A DNA stretch of 39,370 nt from a virus: positions 1-39,370 of the IMG/VR virus record IMGVR_UViG_3300048837_002250; one strand, 5' to 3'. Positions 25,103 through 34,124 of the stretch are shown here, piece after piece (positions within the stretch are counted from its first letter, which is position 1; each line of letters opens with the position of its first letter). The notes under the pieces are model-generated. The model did no database searches, had not been told where the DNA came from, and saw nothing but the letters and a program-made list of their open reading frames with translations. Made by a program: the position numbers and the translations under genes.

Positions 25103-25888
25103 ATGGAAATCACGTGCCCTTCGGGGCTAGCTGGACGCATCCGCGGCATGAAGGCGCGCGAAGAGCGCATTCTCGCAGACCGTAAGCTCGCCAAGAGCGG
25201 CGGGCAGGTGGAGCAGATCCTCAGCGCCTGCTGGGAAGAGACGCTCGAGCCTGGCCCGTACAGTTTCGGACTCTCCGCACCCAACTGGTCAGAGGTGTTG
25301 GTCGGTGACCGGTTGTATGCGCTGCTGCAAGTACGCACGGTGTCTTACGGTCCGACGTATGAGTTTGCGGTCACGTGCTCAAACCGCGAGTGTCGCTCTC
25401 GCATTGACTGGGAGCTCGACCTTGGTGACCTTCCCATCACCGCACTGTCTGACGAGAGTCGCTCCGCGCTGCTCGCGGGTCGCACGTTTCACACCGCGCT
25501 GCCGCGGGCAGGCCGCGCCGTGGAGTTCCGGCTTCTCCGAGGCGCAGACGAGCGCCGCATGAGCGCACAGCGTCGCACCTCCGGCGAGCGCCCACTGACC
25601 ACCATGCTCGCGATGCGTATCGAGAGCATCGAGGGCGTCGAGACCAAGGACAAGCTGCGCTTTCTCGAAGACCTCGAGATGGCTGACGTGTCGTTCCTGC
25701 TTGGCGAGTTCGATCGAGTCGACTGCGGCGTCGAGACGGAGATCGAGGTCGAGTGCCCCGACTGCATGAGCCTGACCGCGGTCGAGCTCCCTTTCGAGAA
25801 GGGCTTCTTCCTGCCGCAGAGGAAGAGGCCGAACGCGGCATCGAGCGACTCTTCCCAGTCCCGGAGCTCGACGGCTGGCGCGAGGTGA
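25103..25888 (+). CDS. Tail assembly/baseplate-hub chaperone, frame 0
   Basis: A 261-residue protein from ATG 25103 with GGAG upstream. Residues 1-200 contain EQILSACWEETLEPGPYSFG and a zinc-ribbon-like pair, TCSNRECRSR (about 93) and ECPDC (about 217). This resembles T4 baseplate-hub assembly chaperones (gp26-like family) found between tube and tape measure. Such genes commonly make a second, longer product by -1 frameshifting. After VELPF the frame-0 sequence becomes Ser/Arg-rich and low in character, while the -1 frame stays protein-like to 26052. See the slippery site at 25789-25795. Confidence 0.75.
   Translation: MEITCPSGLAGRIRGMKAREERILADRKLAKSGGQVEQILSACWEETLEPGPYSFGLSAPNWSEVLVGDRLYALLQVRTVSYGPTYEFAVTCSNRECRSRIDWELDLGDLPITALSDESRSALLAGRTFHTALPRAGRAVEFRLLRGADERRMSAQRRTSGERPLTTMLAMRIESIEGVETKDKLRFLEDLEMADVSFLLGEFDRVDCGVETEIEVECPDCMSLTAVELPFEKGFFLPQRKRPNAASSDSSQSRSSTAGAR
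25789..25795 (+). promoter_or_regulatory. Candidate -1 ribosomal frameshift site CCCTTTC
   Basis: In frame 0 the bases read C CCT TTC, the X XXY YYZ layout of a -1 slippery heptamer. Slipping here joins the chaperone through ...ELPF to the -1 frame ...REGLLPAAEEEAERGIE..., ending at 26052. The -1 frame is open from before 25753. The downstream GC-rich stretch (25810-25880) could form a stimulating hairpin. A TGATG stop-start overlap at 25886-25890 is an alternative way to express the second frame. Confidence 0.6.
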
Positions 25889-26052
25889 TGTTCCGCCTGT
25901 GCTGGCACGAGCACGGCGGCTCAGGTCTCGGCATGCCGTGGTCTGACGCGCTCGAGCTCGAGCTCGCAGATCGGAACTGGCTCTACGAGCGCGTGAATAA
26001 ACAACGCGGGGAAGAGGCGCGCGCCCTCGAGAAGGCCGCGAAGAGGAAGTAG
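25888..26052 (+). CDS. Second tail chaperone part (-1 frame), standalone or fused
   Basis: If translated alone from ATG 25888, this is a 54-residue helical protein (FRLCWHEHGGSGLGMPWSDALELELADRNWLYERVNKQRGEEARALEKAAKRK is its content, shown here only by description beyond the first part). The pattern W...ALELELADRNWLYERV resembles small proteins of the DUF6760/gp51-like kind beside tube genes in contractile systems. The -1 frame also has a good-looking upstream part (IERLFPVPELDGW), which favours fusion to the chaperone through CCCTTTC over a separate start. Either way it belongs to tail assembly, just before the tape measure. Confidence 0.6.
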   Translation: MFRLCWHEHGGSGLGMPWSDALELELADRNWLYERVNKQRGEEARALEKAAKRK

Positions 26053-26058
26053 GCACCT

Positions 26059-28368
26059 TTGCTCAACGGGTCTCTCGGCATGGGCTTCGTGTTTACCGCG
26101 CGCGATCTCGCGTCCGGCACGATGGCCCGCGTCGAGCGACACTTCCGCAGCCTTGACGACGCGGTGACCGGCGGCGAAGAACGAATGCGCTCGGCCTTCG
26201 GTGAGATGGGTGCAGGCCTTGCGATCGCCACGGCGGGGGCCGTCACGCTTGCAGCGAGCTTCGCCTTGGCCAATGTCGCGGGGAAGTTCGAGAGCGCCAT
26301 CGCAGCGGTGGGCGCCATCTCGGGCGCTTCCGCGGCGGAGCTCGACGCGCTGCGCAACGCCGCGATCCAAGCGGGCATCGCAACTCAGTTCTCGCCCACA
26401 GAGGCGACCCTGGGCCTCCGTGAGCTCGCCCAGGCGGGCTTTACGGCCAAGGAGTCGATCGCGCTCCTGATGCCCGTCCTGGACCTGGCAGGCGGCTCCC
26501 TCGGCGAGCTGTCGCCCCAAGCGGCGGCAGGCCTCGCCGCACAGGCGATGAAGGCCTTTGGGATCTCCGCCGACGGTGCAGGCATGGCGGTCGATCAAAT
26601 GCTGCAGGCCGTCAACGTCTTCGCCCTCAATGCGAGCGAGCTGCCGCTTGCTCTGGGCACTGCTTCGCGTGGCGCGCAGACCTTGGGGCAGTCGTTGTCC
26701 GAGACGCTGGTCTCGCTCGGCCTCGTGAAGAACATCATCCCGGGCGTCGAGCGCGCCTCCACCGCAGTCGCAGTCGCCATGGAGCGCATGGCAGATCCGG
26801 CGGCGCAGAAGCGGCTCAAGGGCCTTGGCGTCGAGGTGGTCAACACACAGGGTCAGTTTCGGAACTTCCTCGATGTGCTTGGAGACCTCGCGCCGCGCCT
26901 GGCGAGCATGAGCGAAGCGCAGCGCTCGGCGTTTCTGCTGAAGGCCTTCGGGCGGGAAGCCTTGGGCGGCGTGAACGCGATCCTGACGCAGATCAACAAC
27001 GGGATGCCGGGCAGCACGGGAGAGATCTTGCGCGGCGCCGACGCCATCGCCTACCTCCGCACCCAGTTCGAGCAGGCCGGAGGCACAGCAGGTGGTTTTC
27101 GCGAGAAGATGCTCGACACCTTCGAGGGGCAGAAGAAGCTGCTCTCCGGCTCCTTGCAGACCCTGGCTATCACGCTGGGCGAGCCGTTTGCGGCACTGCT
27201 CAAACCGGTGGTCGGTGCCATCACAGCTGCCATCAACGTGGTGCTCGAGGTCTTTCGGTCGATGCCCGCGCCACTCAAGAAGGCGTTCGCAGCGGCGACC
27301 CTGTTCATCGGCACGCTCCTTACGATCGTTGGCGGGGTCATCGCGGCGAAAGCGTCGATCGCACTCGCCATCATCGGCATGAAGGCACTGGGCCTTACGC
27401 TTGCCGGCATCGCAGCCACCGCTTGGCCTGTCATTGCGGTGATTGGCCTCCTGACTGCAGTCGGCGCTACTCTCTACTTCGCGTACCAGAAGAACCTTGG
27501 CGGATTCGGCGACTTTGTCGACCGTGTCATGCAGCGCGTGTCCCTCGCGTTCCGCGGCCTCGCACAGCTTCTGCAGGACGGCGTGCTCAGTGGCGCCGTG
27601 ATGGACGAGCTCGGCCGCGCCGAGAACGAAGGGGTGCTCTCGTTCGTCACGCGCATGTGGCAGCTCTTTCACCGCGTTGGCGCGGTGTGGGATGGATTCA
27701 AGGCAGGCGTGGCAGAGGCCCTTACGTTTGCAGCGCCAGCGTTCGCAGCACTTTCGGCAAGCGTCGCGCAACTCGGGCTCTCCTTCGGTGCCGCGGGTGG
27801 CTCAATAGGAACCGCGGTAGCCAACCTGCCCAGCGAGGGATTTCGAACCTTTGGCCTTGTGGTCGGTCGAGTGGTCGGCGGCATCGCGGCGGTGCTGAGC
27901 ACGCTCGTCACGATCGTAGTCGGCGTGTACGCGCAGACCTCCCGTGTTCTGAGCTTGTGGTGGTCGGTGGTCTCGTCGATTGTGTCGGCGGTCGGTAGCG
28001 CAATCAGCTGGCTGTCCGAGAAGCTCGGCATCGCGGCGGCCGCAGTGGGCGAAGCCCTTCGCTACGTTCCGCCGTGGCTGAGGTCTTCGTACGAGGTCGC
28101 AGTAGCGCACACGGCGTCGCGTGCTCCTTCCTCGTCTGCGTCCGAGCCCATGAGCGTGATGCCCGCCGCCACTGACGTCGAGCTCCGAACCGGCGCCATG
28201 AGCCAGCTCGAAGGCGCGCTGATGTCGCTGCCAGAGTCAACGGCGCGAAGAGAAGACATCTACGTGTCCGCAACGCTCGTCGCCGATGGCGAGACGCTCG
28301 CGCGGGTCACGCGGCAGGGCGCGCGCTCGGATGCCACCCGATCGTTCTCACCCCTACCTGCGTTTTGA
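26059..28368 (+). CDS. Tail tape measure protein, TP901-like
   Basis: A 769-residue protein. The start appears to be TTG 26059, with AGAGGA upstream; ATG 26080 is an alternative. The early part ATQFSPTEATLGLRELAQAGFTAKE, LMPVLDLAGGSLGELSPQAAAGLAAQAMKAFG and VAVAMERMADPAAQKRLKGLGVEVV is the TP901-type tape measure domain. Hydrophobic segments occur near residues 52-80, ~395-475 and ~600-630, probably membrane or pore-forming stretches released at infection. The protein sets tail length and enters the host with DNA. At about 0.15 nm per residue, the family rule gives a tail near 110 nm; this is an estimate. Confidence 0.92.
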   Translation: MLNGSLGMGFVFTARDLASGTMARVERHFRSLDDAVTGGEERMRSAFGEMGAGLAIATAGAVTLAASFALANVAGKFESAIAAVGAISGASAAELDALRNAAIQAGIATQFSPTEATLGLRELAQAGFTAKESIALLMPVLDLAGGSLGELSPQAAAGLAAQAMKAFGISADGAGMAVDQMLQAVNVFALNASELPLALGTASRGAQTLGQSLSETLVSLGLVKNIIPGVERASTAVAVAMERMADPAAQKRLKGLGVEVVNTQGQFRNFLDVLGDLAPRLASMSEAQRSAFLLKAFGREALGGVNAILTQINNGMPGSTGEILRGADAIAYLRTQFEQAGGTAGGFREKMLDTFEGQKKLLSGSLQTLAITLGEPFAALLKPVVGAITAAINVVLEVFRSMPAPLKKAFAAATLFIGTLLTIVGGVIAAKASIALAIIGMKALGLTLAGIAATAWPVIAVIGLLTAVGATLYFAYQKNLGGFGDFVDRVMQRVSLAFRGLAQLLQDGVLSGAVMDELGRAENEGVLSFVTRMWQLFHRVGAVWDGFKAGVAEALTFAAPAFAALSASVAQLGLSFGAAGGSIGTAVANLPSEGFRTFGLVVGRVVGGIAAVLSTLVTIVVGVYAQTSRVLSLWWSVVSSIVSAVGSAISWLSEKLGIAAAAVGEALRYVPPWLRSSYEVAVAHTASRAPSSSASEPMSVMPAATDVELRTGAMSQLEGALMSLPESTARREDIYVSATLVADGETLARVTRQGARSDATRSFSPLPAF

Positions 28369-28376
28369 AGTGAACG

Positions 28377-28856
28377 ATGGACTTCCTCGCGACTCGGCCG
28401 CCGCGCGTCACGCTCGTCAACCTCGACACGCAACAGCGCATGGAGTGTCTCATCAATCCGGAGACGCTCACGGAAAAGCTCTCGGTGATCTACCGCCGGC
28501 TCTCCGTGCCTGGCGTGGGGCACCAGATGCTTCAGTACGACTCCACGTCAAACCGTATGGTTCCAAGCCTTGACCTCGTCCTCGACAAGAGACTCGGAAG
28601 GATGTCAGCAGGCGACCCGGACATCCTGGCTTTCCGCGACTTCTTGCGCACGGTTGCGCGGCCGGCGCAGGTGGACCTGCCGAGCGCTCCTCCCACGGTT
28701 CTGTTCGTGTGGCCCAAGGTCCTCTCCATCGAGTGTGTGCTCTCGGAGCTTGAGTTTCGATACCAGGCGTTCGGCGCGGACGGAGACCTCCTCATGTACA
28801 CCGCGACGTGCACTCTCGAGGAGGTCGTGCTCCCGACTCTTGGAGGAGTCGTCTGA
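28377..28856 (+). CDS. CIS-tube-like baseplate protein
   Basis: A 159-residue protein 8 bases after the tape measure. CLINPETLTEKLSVIYRRLSVPGVGHQMLQY (about residues 24-54) and LDLVLDKRLG are the pattern of the N-terminal domain of contractile-injection-system tube-initiator proteins (Afp7/PVC7-like), where a 'NPe..' motif opens a beta fold. Expected role: connecting the tube to the hub. Its stop shares bases with the next start (TGATG). Confidence 0.7.
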   Translation: MDFLATRPPRVTLVNLDTQQRMECLINPETLTEKLSVIYRRLSVPGVGHQMLQYDSTSNRMVPSLDLVLDKRLGRMSAGDPDILAFRDFLRTVARPAQVDLPSAPPTVLFVWPKVLSIECVLSELEFRYQAFGADGDLLMYTATCTLEEVVLPTLGGVV

Positions 28857-29194
28857 TGCCGCCCCACGTAGGCTCACGCTACAGCTTCTGCGACGCCCTG
28901 ACGGACGAGCTCGACCGGGTGTACCTCACGGACCGAGAGCCTTACGGTTACATCGCGCATCCCGACAACCGCGAGCACATGGTGGTGCTTGGCGACACTC
29001 TGTTTTCGCTCGCCGGCCAGTACTTCGCTCCCCTGCCGCGCGCGTGTGGCTACTGGTGGGCCATCGCGGATTTCCAACCCGACCCAGTGATCGATCCTAC
29101 GATCCCGCCAAGCGTCGCATCGATCGTGACTATTCCCTCCTTGCGCGTTCTAACCGACGTCATCCTGCGAGACCCACGCGGAGCCAGAGCATGA
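28856..29194 (+). CDS. LysM-like baseplate hub-associated protein
   Basis: A 112-residue protein from ATG 28856 in a TGATG overlap; a longer frame from 28808 would overlap the previous gene. VVLGDTLFSLAGQYFAPLPRACGYWWAIADFQP and VASIVTIPSLRVL match the short LysM-like/gpX-like proteins between tube-initiator and hub in contractile tails ('GDtL..lA..yf...WW.IAdfNp...iPs'). It likely fixes the hub to the tube. The following gene starts in an ATGA overlap. Confidence 0.75.
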   Translation: MPPHVGSRYSFCDALTDELDRVYLTDREPYGYIAHPDNREHMVVLGDTLFSLAGQYFAPLPRACGYWWAIADFQPDPVIDPTIPPSVASIVTIPSLRVLTDVILRDPRGARA

Positions 29195-30456
29195 CCCCCA
29201 ACTCCCGCGCAGCCGGTGTGCGCATCAGCCTGCTTGACGACGCAAAGGACCGCGATGCACGCCCGGCCGGTCTTGACGGTCGCATCCTTGCGGTGCGCTA
29301 CGAGGACACCGAAGAGCGCGCGGACAAGGTGGAGATTGATCTCGACAACCGCGACATGTCGCTCTTCGCCCGCGAGGATCTGCTCGGCGGCGCTCTGCTT
29401 GAGCTCTCGTGGGGCTATCGCGGACGCATGACTCCACCAAGGCGCGTAGTGGTGCAGCGCGTGAAGGGGTTCGAGGTTCTTACCCTTGAGGCGTACGCGC
29501 TGAGCCTCCTCATGCACCGCCACGAGCGCACGCGCCGCTTCGAGAACACCCGCGCCAGCGACATCGCTCTTACGATCGCAGCCGAGCATGGCTTTGAAGC
29601 ATTGGCCGATGTCGAGCCCACGCGCACGACGCTCGAGCTCGTAAGCCAAGCAGCCGAGACAGACGCGGCGCTCTTGCGGCGGCTCGCCAAGCGCGAGGGC
29701 TATGTCTTCTACGTCGACGATACCGGCTTTCACTTCCATCGTGAGCGCCTCGAAGCAGCGCCGACGCACATTCTCGGCTGGCGCACCGCGGCTGATGTGC
29801 GCGTCCTATCTGTCCGCGTGGAAAGCGACGTCATGCGCCGCGTCGGCAAGGTGTCCGTGCGTGCGCGCGATCCAATGACGCGCACGACCACCGAGGCCTC
29901 TGCCACCAGTGACAGCGCTAAGCGAACCACCCTCGGCGAGGGCGTGGCTGTGGTGGACCCGGAGACTGGCGCGATCTCCATGGAGCTACGCAACGCAAGC
30001 GAAGCCGTGCGGGTAGGGACTGAGCGCGACGCCACAACGGAGGCCGAAGACCGGTTCAAACGCGCAGAACGCCCTACGGCGAAGCTGAGTGCTCAGGTGG
30101 TGGGCGATCCCACGCTGCGCGCGAAGACCCTTGTGGAGCTTCGAGGGCTGCCTGCGCTGTTCGCGGGTAAGTACTACGTACGCGAGGTTCGCCACTCGCT
30201 CGGGGACAGCGGCTACGTGTGTGACCTAAAGCTCGAACGGGACGCGCTAGGCCGACGCGCTGGCTCCGCTCTCAGGCCCCAGGGCGGCGACCCCAATCGT
30301 GCTGAGAAGCGTAAGGACGGCGAGCTCGCACAAGTACGAGTGGTCGACCCCGAGACCGGCGCAACCCGCGTGGAGTTCAGGCGCGAGGGCCGCGCCCTCG
30401 GCGGAGAAGACCCGGAGGCTCGGATGAGCACGAGTGCCGCTGGAGGTGCCTCGTGA
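29191..30456 (+). CDS. Baseplate hub protein, gpD/gp27-like (late control D)
   Basis: A 421-residue protein. A longer open frame from 28570 exists, but the coding start is ATG 29191, in an ATGA overlap. [75 protein letters not shown] and [27 protein letters not shown] all match the gpD / phage late control hub family. The protein is the gp27-like part under the spike. The last ~50 residues are low-complexity. The next start lies in a GTGA overlap with its stop. Confidence 0.9.
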   Translation: MTPNSRAAGVRISLLDDAKDRDARPAGLDGRILAVRYEDTEERADKVEIDLDNRDMSLFAREDLLGGALLELSWGYRGRMTPPRRVVVQRVKGFEVLTLEAYALSLLMHRHERTRRFENTRASDIALTIAAEHGFEALADVEPTRTTLELVSQAAETDAALLRRLAKREGYVFYVDDTGFHFHRERLEAAPTHILGWRTAADVRVLSVRVESDVMRRVGKVSVRARDPMTRTTTEASATSDSAKRTTLGEGVAVVDPETGAISMELRNASEAVRVGTERDATTEAEDRFKRAERPTAKLSAQVVGDPTLRAKTLVELRGLPALFAGKYYVREVRHSLGDSGYVCDLKLERDALGRRAGSALRPQGGDPNRAEKRKDGELAQVRVVDPETGATRVEFRREGRALGGEDPEARMSTSAAGGAS

Positions 30457-31034
30457 GCAGCTCGCACTTCGACGACGATGATGGAGGACCCGACCCCCGC
30501 TTCATGGGTATGCAGCTCGGGTACGTCACGCACCGTGACGACCCGGAAGGCCTCGGACGTGTGCGCGTCTGCATCCCTGGGCTCATCGAGCCGCACAGTG
30601 AGTGGGCGTGGCCGCTTGGAACGGTGGGCGGAGGAGCCAAGGATTGCGGGTTTCACGCTGTCCCGGTGCTCGGTGCTGAAGTCGCTGTTTGGTTCCGCGC
30701 GGCGCGTCCAGAAGCTCCCCATTTTCTTTCAGCTCATGCCGGCAAGCCCGGGGGCCAGAGCGAGCTGCCGGAAGAAGCGCACGGCCAGCCTGACAATCGC
30801 GTGCTCTCCACGCCAAGCTTTCGCATCGAGCTCGATGAGACGCCTGGCAAGCGCAAGCTCAAGCTCACGAGCAAGAAAACCGGCGACCACCTGCTCTTCG
30901 ATGCCGAGGACAACACGGTCACGCTGAGCGCGACGACGGCTCTCTTGATTCACGCGGTCGGGGCGATTGAGATCGACGCTCCGCAAGTAACCATTCGCGG
31001 TCGCATCGTTCGTCCGATCGAAGGGGCGATCTGA
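30453..31034 (+). CDS. Baseplate spike protein, gpV/gp5-like
   Basis: A 193-residue protein starting at GTG 30453. An OB-fold is shown by [54 protein letters not shown], typical of gp5 and VgrG spikes. The C-terminal part ([47 protein letters not shown]) has repeating beta strands that would form a trimeric beta-helix. The protein pierces the host envelope. No lysozyme domain is seen in it. Confidence 0.85.
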   Translation: MSSSHFDDDDGGPDPRFMGMQLGYVTHRDDPEGLGRVRVCIPGLIEPHSEWAWPLGTVGGGAKDCGFHAVPVLGAEVAVWFRAARPEAPHFLSAHAGKPGGQSELPEEAHGQPDNRVLSTPSFRIELDETPGKRKLKLTSKKTGDHLLFDAEDNTVTLSATTALLIHAVGAIEIDAPQVTIRGRIVRPIEGAI

Positions 31035-31036
31035 GT

Positions 31037-31711
31037 ATGACGCAGGCCCTGTGTATACACGTCCCTGCGCTGCGGGACCCGCTGGAGATCACGCTCCCTG
31101 GCGGCATCGCGCTCAAGCACATCGAGCTAGCGGATTTGATCCAGCCCGCGCTCGCTCCTCTCGTTCCGATTTTCAACATCGTCGACTGCATCGCAGCCCT
31201 GTACGCATGTTCGAAGGCCGTAGTCGACGCCCTCGGTCCACCTCCTGACCCGTCCAAGCTCGCCGCTTGCGTTCCGGAGCTTGCAGAGAAGGTGTCAAAG
31301 CTCCTCGGCATGGTGCCGGCTCTGTCGATCCCGCTCCTCGTCCTTGGTCTCATCGACTTGCTCATCGCGGTGCTCTCCGACGTGCGCGCGCAGCTCATCC
31401 ACCTCCAGGTGGAGCTCGAGCAGATGGCCCGCATCATTGAGCGCGCGCGGGAGTTGAACGACCCGAACCTCGAGAAGATCTGGGGCTGCGTGCGCGAGAG
31501 CGTCGACCAGGAGGCCGCAAACCTCGGCAAGCAACTCGCGTCGCTCGGCAAGCTCATCGGGCTCATCAACGTCTTCATGGACCTCATCGGAGGACCGAAG
31601 ATTCCCGACTTCTCCGCGCTCGAAGACCAGCCCCTTGAAGATGCCATCGCGCCGATCGACGCGATGGTCACCACCCTCAGAACCGTTCGCTCGCAGGTGC
31701 CTGTACCGTGA
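31037..31711 (+). CDS. Hydrophobic protein in the PAAR position, unknown
   Basis: A 224-residue protein after a 2-base gap. After a short beta-like start (LEITLPGGIALKHIEL), residues ~35-65 and ~90-120 are hydrophobic helices (APLVPIFNIVDCIAALYAC; ALSIPLLVLGLIDLLIAVLSDVRAQL), followed by long amphipathic helices (VELEQMARIIERARELN...). In contractile systems the gene between spike and gp25 usually codes for the PAAR tip; this is not PAAR. Possible roles: membrane-interacting tip, pore or a spike-associated chaperone. No family recognised. Confidence 0.65.
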   Translation: MTQALCIHVPALRDPLEITLPGGIALKHIELADLIQPALAPLVPIFNIVDCIAALYACSKAVVDALGPPPDPSKLAACVPELAEKVSKLLGMVPALSIPLLVLGLIDLLIAVLSDVRAQLIHLQVELEQMARIIERARELNDPNLEKIWGCVRESVDQEAANLGKQLASLGKLIGLINVFMDLIGGPKIPDFSALEDQPLEDAIAPIDAMVTTLRTVRSQVPVP

Positions 31712-32064
31712 CCCGACCTTACGGTCTCATCGCACCAATGCGTCGCGGCCCGGTCGACTTTGTCGCGGGTTCGGGCGCAGAGCTGTTCTCGTCGAAGCTG
31801 CGCCACGTGCTGCTCACCGAGCCAGGTGAACTGCCCTGGCGGACGACCTTTGGCGCAGGCCTCTCTCGCTTGCGGCACCAGAACAACGATGCCGTGCTCG
31901 GAGAGATCGCAAAGGCAAGCGTTCGTCGCGCGCTTGCCGCGTGGCTGCCCAGCGCTGACCTCAAGGCCGCTGAAACGCGAGGTCAGGACGGTGCCTTGGT
32001 TGTGGCTGCGTCGGCGCACGAGCGTACAACGCAGGCTACTGCCAGCACGGAGGTGGTGCCGTGA
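31708..32064 (+). CDS. Baseplate wedge protein, gp25/gpW-like
   Basis: A 118-residue protein starting in a GTGA overlap. [48 protein letters not shown] matches the GPW/gp25 family, where the 'PGe.p.....G..l......' pattern and basic helix are conserved. This subunit links sheath to baseplate wedges. Its stop overlaps the next start. Confidence 0.88.
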   Translation: MTRPYGLIAPMRRGPVDFVAGSGAELFSSKLRHVLLTEPGELPWRTTFGAGLSRLRHQNNDAVLGEIAKASVRRALAAWLPSADLKAAETRGQDGALVVAASAHERTTQATASTEVVP

Positions 32065-33572
32065 CGGCAGCGCTGCTCGCCGCTTCTCCTGACTACACAT
32101 CGCGCGACTTCGATGCGCTGCGGGCCAGGCTGTACGCACTCATCGAGAGCGTGTTCCCCGAGTGGACCGACCATGAAGTGGCGGGCTTTGGAAACCTGCT
32201 CGTCGAGATGTTCGCCTTCGTGGGGGACGTGCTCGGGTACTACGTGGACCAACAGGGTCGCGAATCGCATCTCACCACAGCGACGCAACGTAAGAATGTG
32301 ATCGCTCTTGCGAGGATGCTTGGCTACCGCATGTCGGGCGCCACGGCCGCGACCGCTCAGCTTGAGTTGCGTCTGGGCTCCCCCGCTCGCGCTCCAGTGA
32401 CGCTGACACAAGGCAGCGTGGTTCGAACCCGCGAGGCGCAGAACCCCGCCCGCTTTCAGCTGTTGAGTGACGTCGTGATCCCCACCGGTCAATCTCTCGT
32501 TGCTGCCACCGCGGAGCACTCCACGAGTCACCGACAGCTATTCGACGCGCGAAGCCTGCGAGGGTCTGACCTTGCGCTCGACCGCACGCCCTTCCTCGAT
32601 CGATCCGCACGCGTGACCGCCACCAACGGTGACTACCTCGAGGTGGAGAGCTTGCTCAGCTCGGGTCCAAACGAACGACACTTCGCTGTGCTTTTGGATC
32701 AGAACGATCGTGCAATCTTACGCTTCGGCAACGGCCGTAACGGCGCGGCACCGACGGGCTCGATTGAGGTGAGGTACAAGACCGGGGGCGGTGCGCGAGG
32801 TAACGTCGATCCAGGGCAACTGACTGTCTTCGATGGGGTGCCGAAAGATGCTGAGGGAACACCCGTCGCATTGCAGGTGAACAACCCCGTGCGCGCTTCA
32901 GGCGGAGCCGATCGACAAAGCGTGGCATCGGCCAAGCTGCTCGCTCCGCTCAGCTTGCGCGCAACGACGCGCTCGGTGTGTCGTGAAGACTTCGAGATCC
33001 ACGCGCTCGAGCTACCCCAAGTTGCCCGTGCTCTGATGCTCACCTCGAATGAAGATCCCGCCATCCGAGAGAACAGCGGAGTGCTGTACGTCATCCCTCG
33101 AGGCGGCGGGTTGCCCACGCCCGCCCTCAAGAACCTGGTCAAGCTCCAGGTCACCGAAACCTACCCGTCGACTCTTACCTTCCAAGTCGAGGTGCGTGAC
33201 CCGGTTTACCGGCGCATCGACATCCGGGTGCGCGTGTTCTTGCTGCCGGGGCAGCGGCCTGACGTCGTGCGAGATCGGATACGCACCCGGCTCGCGGAGT
33301 TCTTCCGAGTGAGCCTTGAGGACGGCACGCCGAACCCCACGGTGAGCTTTGGCTTCGCAGTGCGCGATGCCCAGGGCAACCCACGCCCCGAGGTCGCGTA
33401 CAGCGACGTCTTCAACGTGATTCGTGACACCCAAGGAGTTCGTAAGGTCGGAGACCACAGCGCGGACCTTCTCCTCAACGGCCTGCCCGCTGACGTGAAG
33501 CTCCGCATCGAGCAGTTTCCCGTACTTGGCAATGTCGAGATCGTCGATGGCGAGTCTGGACTCACCCTGTAA
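32061..33572 (+). CDS. Baseplate protein J-like (gp47-type wedge)
   Basis: A 503-residue protein starting in a GTGA overlap. [87 protein letters not shown] is a clear N-terminus of baseplate J. Mid-protein [31 protein letters not shown] is also typical. Wedge protein J joins gp25 and gpI in the baseplate. The next gene follows immediately. Confidence 0.92.
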   Translation: MTAALLAASPDYTSRDFDALRARLYALIESVFPEWTDHEVAGFGNLLVEMFAFVGDVLGYYVDQQGRESHLTTATQRKNVIALARMLGYRMSGATAATAQLELRLGSPARAPVTLTQGSVVRTREAQNPARFQLLSDVVIPTGQSLVAATAEHSTSHRQLFDARSLRGSDLALDRTPFLDRSARVTATNGDYLEVESLLSSGPNERHFAVLLDQNDRAILRFGNGRNGAAPTGSIEVRYKTGGGARGNVDPGQLTVFDGVPKDAEGTPVALQVNNPVRASGGADRQSVASAKLLAPLSLRATTRSVCREDFEIHALELPQVARALMLTSNEDPAIRENSGVLYVIPRGGGLPTPALKNLVKLQVTETYPSTLTFQVEVRDPVYRRIDIRVRVFLLPGQRPDVVRDRIRTRLAEFFRVSLEDGTPNPTVSFGFAVRDAQGNPRPEVAYSDVFNVIRDTQGVRKVGDHSADLLLNGLPADVKLRIEQFPVLGNVEIVDGESGLTL

Positions 33573-34124
33573 ATGCTCATCCGCAATCCCACTTTCTCGG
33601 AAGCTGGCTCTTCACCGGGCATCCCGCGCCATTGGACGCTGACCTCATTCGTGCGTGCCGAGCGCGTGGCAGGTTTCGGAGCGACCCCGGAGAGGGGCGT
33701 CGAAGACTTCGAGCGGTGGTCCATGTTCCGCGCGGCGCTCGAGCAGACCGAGCGCGCGTTCTTTGACGCGCGACCGGAGGGCTTCGAAGACTTCTCCGAT
33801 GGCTTCGGAACCGACACCTTTGCGTGGCGCTTTGAAGACACCGAAAACGCCCGCGCATCGTTTGGTTCTGAGCCGATAGAAGCGTTCGAGCGAGGCTTTA
33901 GCAACGACGCGTTCCTCGTTCGATGGGAAGACGTCGCGGCAGTGCCAGCACTGTTCATTGGCGCGCCGAGCGAGCGGTTCGAGCGCGGATTCAGAAACAA
34001 CGTGTTCGCCTGGATGATCTCCGATGTCCTGATCGCTCCCGCCCGCTTTGGCGGACGCATCGCCGAGACGTTCGAAGCAACGTGGCCGGAGCACGACGCG
34101 CGCGAAGGAGACCTGCATGGCTAG
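33573..34124 (+). CDS. 31-residue repeat protein beside the baseplate, unknown
   Basis: A 183-residue protein starting directly after the J gene's stop. Residues 1-35 read LIRNPTFSEAGSSPGIPRHWTL, like the start of a carbohydrate-binding domain. From residue 74 the anchors FSDGF, FERGF, FERGF and FEATW begin at 74, 105, 136 and 167, an exact 31-residue period, with aromatic residues at the same places (F83/F114/F145, F97/F128/F159). The repeats are acidic and Phe-rich. An adhesin-like or baseplate decoration role is likely; no family recognised. It overlaps the next gene slightly. Confidence 0.7.
   Translation: MLIRNPTFSEAGSSPGIPRHWTLTSFVRAERVAGFGATPERGVEDFERWSMFRAALEQTERAFFDARPEGFEDFSDGFGTDTFAWRFEDTENARASFGSEPIEAFERGFSNDAFLVRWEDVAAVPALFIGAPSERFERGFRNNVFAWMISDVLIAPARFGGRIAETFEATWPEHDAREGDLHG
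33768..34085 (+). repeat. Coding tandem repeats of 93 bp
   Basis: These bases encode residues 66-171 of the preceding gene product, including four anchor points spaced by exactly 31 codons. The DNA copies differ a good deal, so the repeat is old and kept at the protein level. Confidence 0.55.

Noticed and set aside
25921-27771. A 616-codon open frame on the minus strand
   Set aside because: It lies opposite the tape measure gene, whose + strand product is clear. High GC third positions make such antisense frames long. Its His/Arg/Glu-rich product resembles no family.
28570-30456. A 628-codon frame reaching back over two genes
   Set aside because: The upstream 200 codons overlap the CIS-tube-like and LysM-like genes in another frame and look like low-quality coding. 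The hub gene starts at ATG 29191.
30919-32139. A 406-codon minus-strand open frame
   Set aside because: It runs opposite three + strand baseplate genes joined by stop/start overlaps. Its sequence is Ser/Arg-rich shadow coding.
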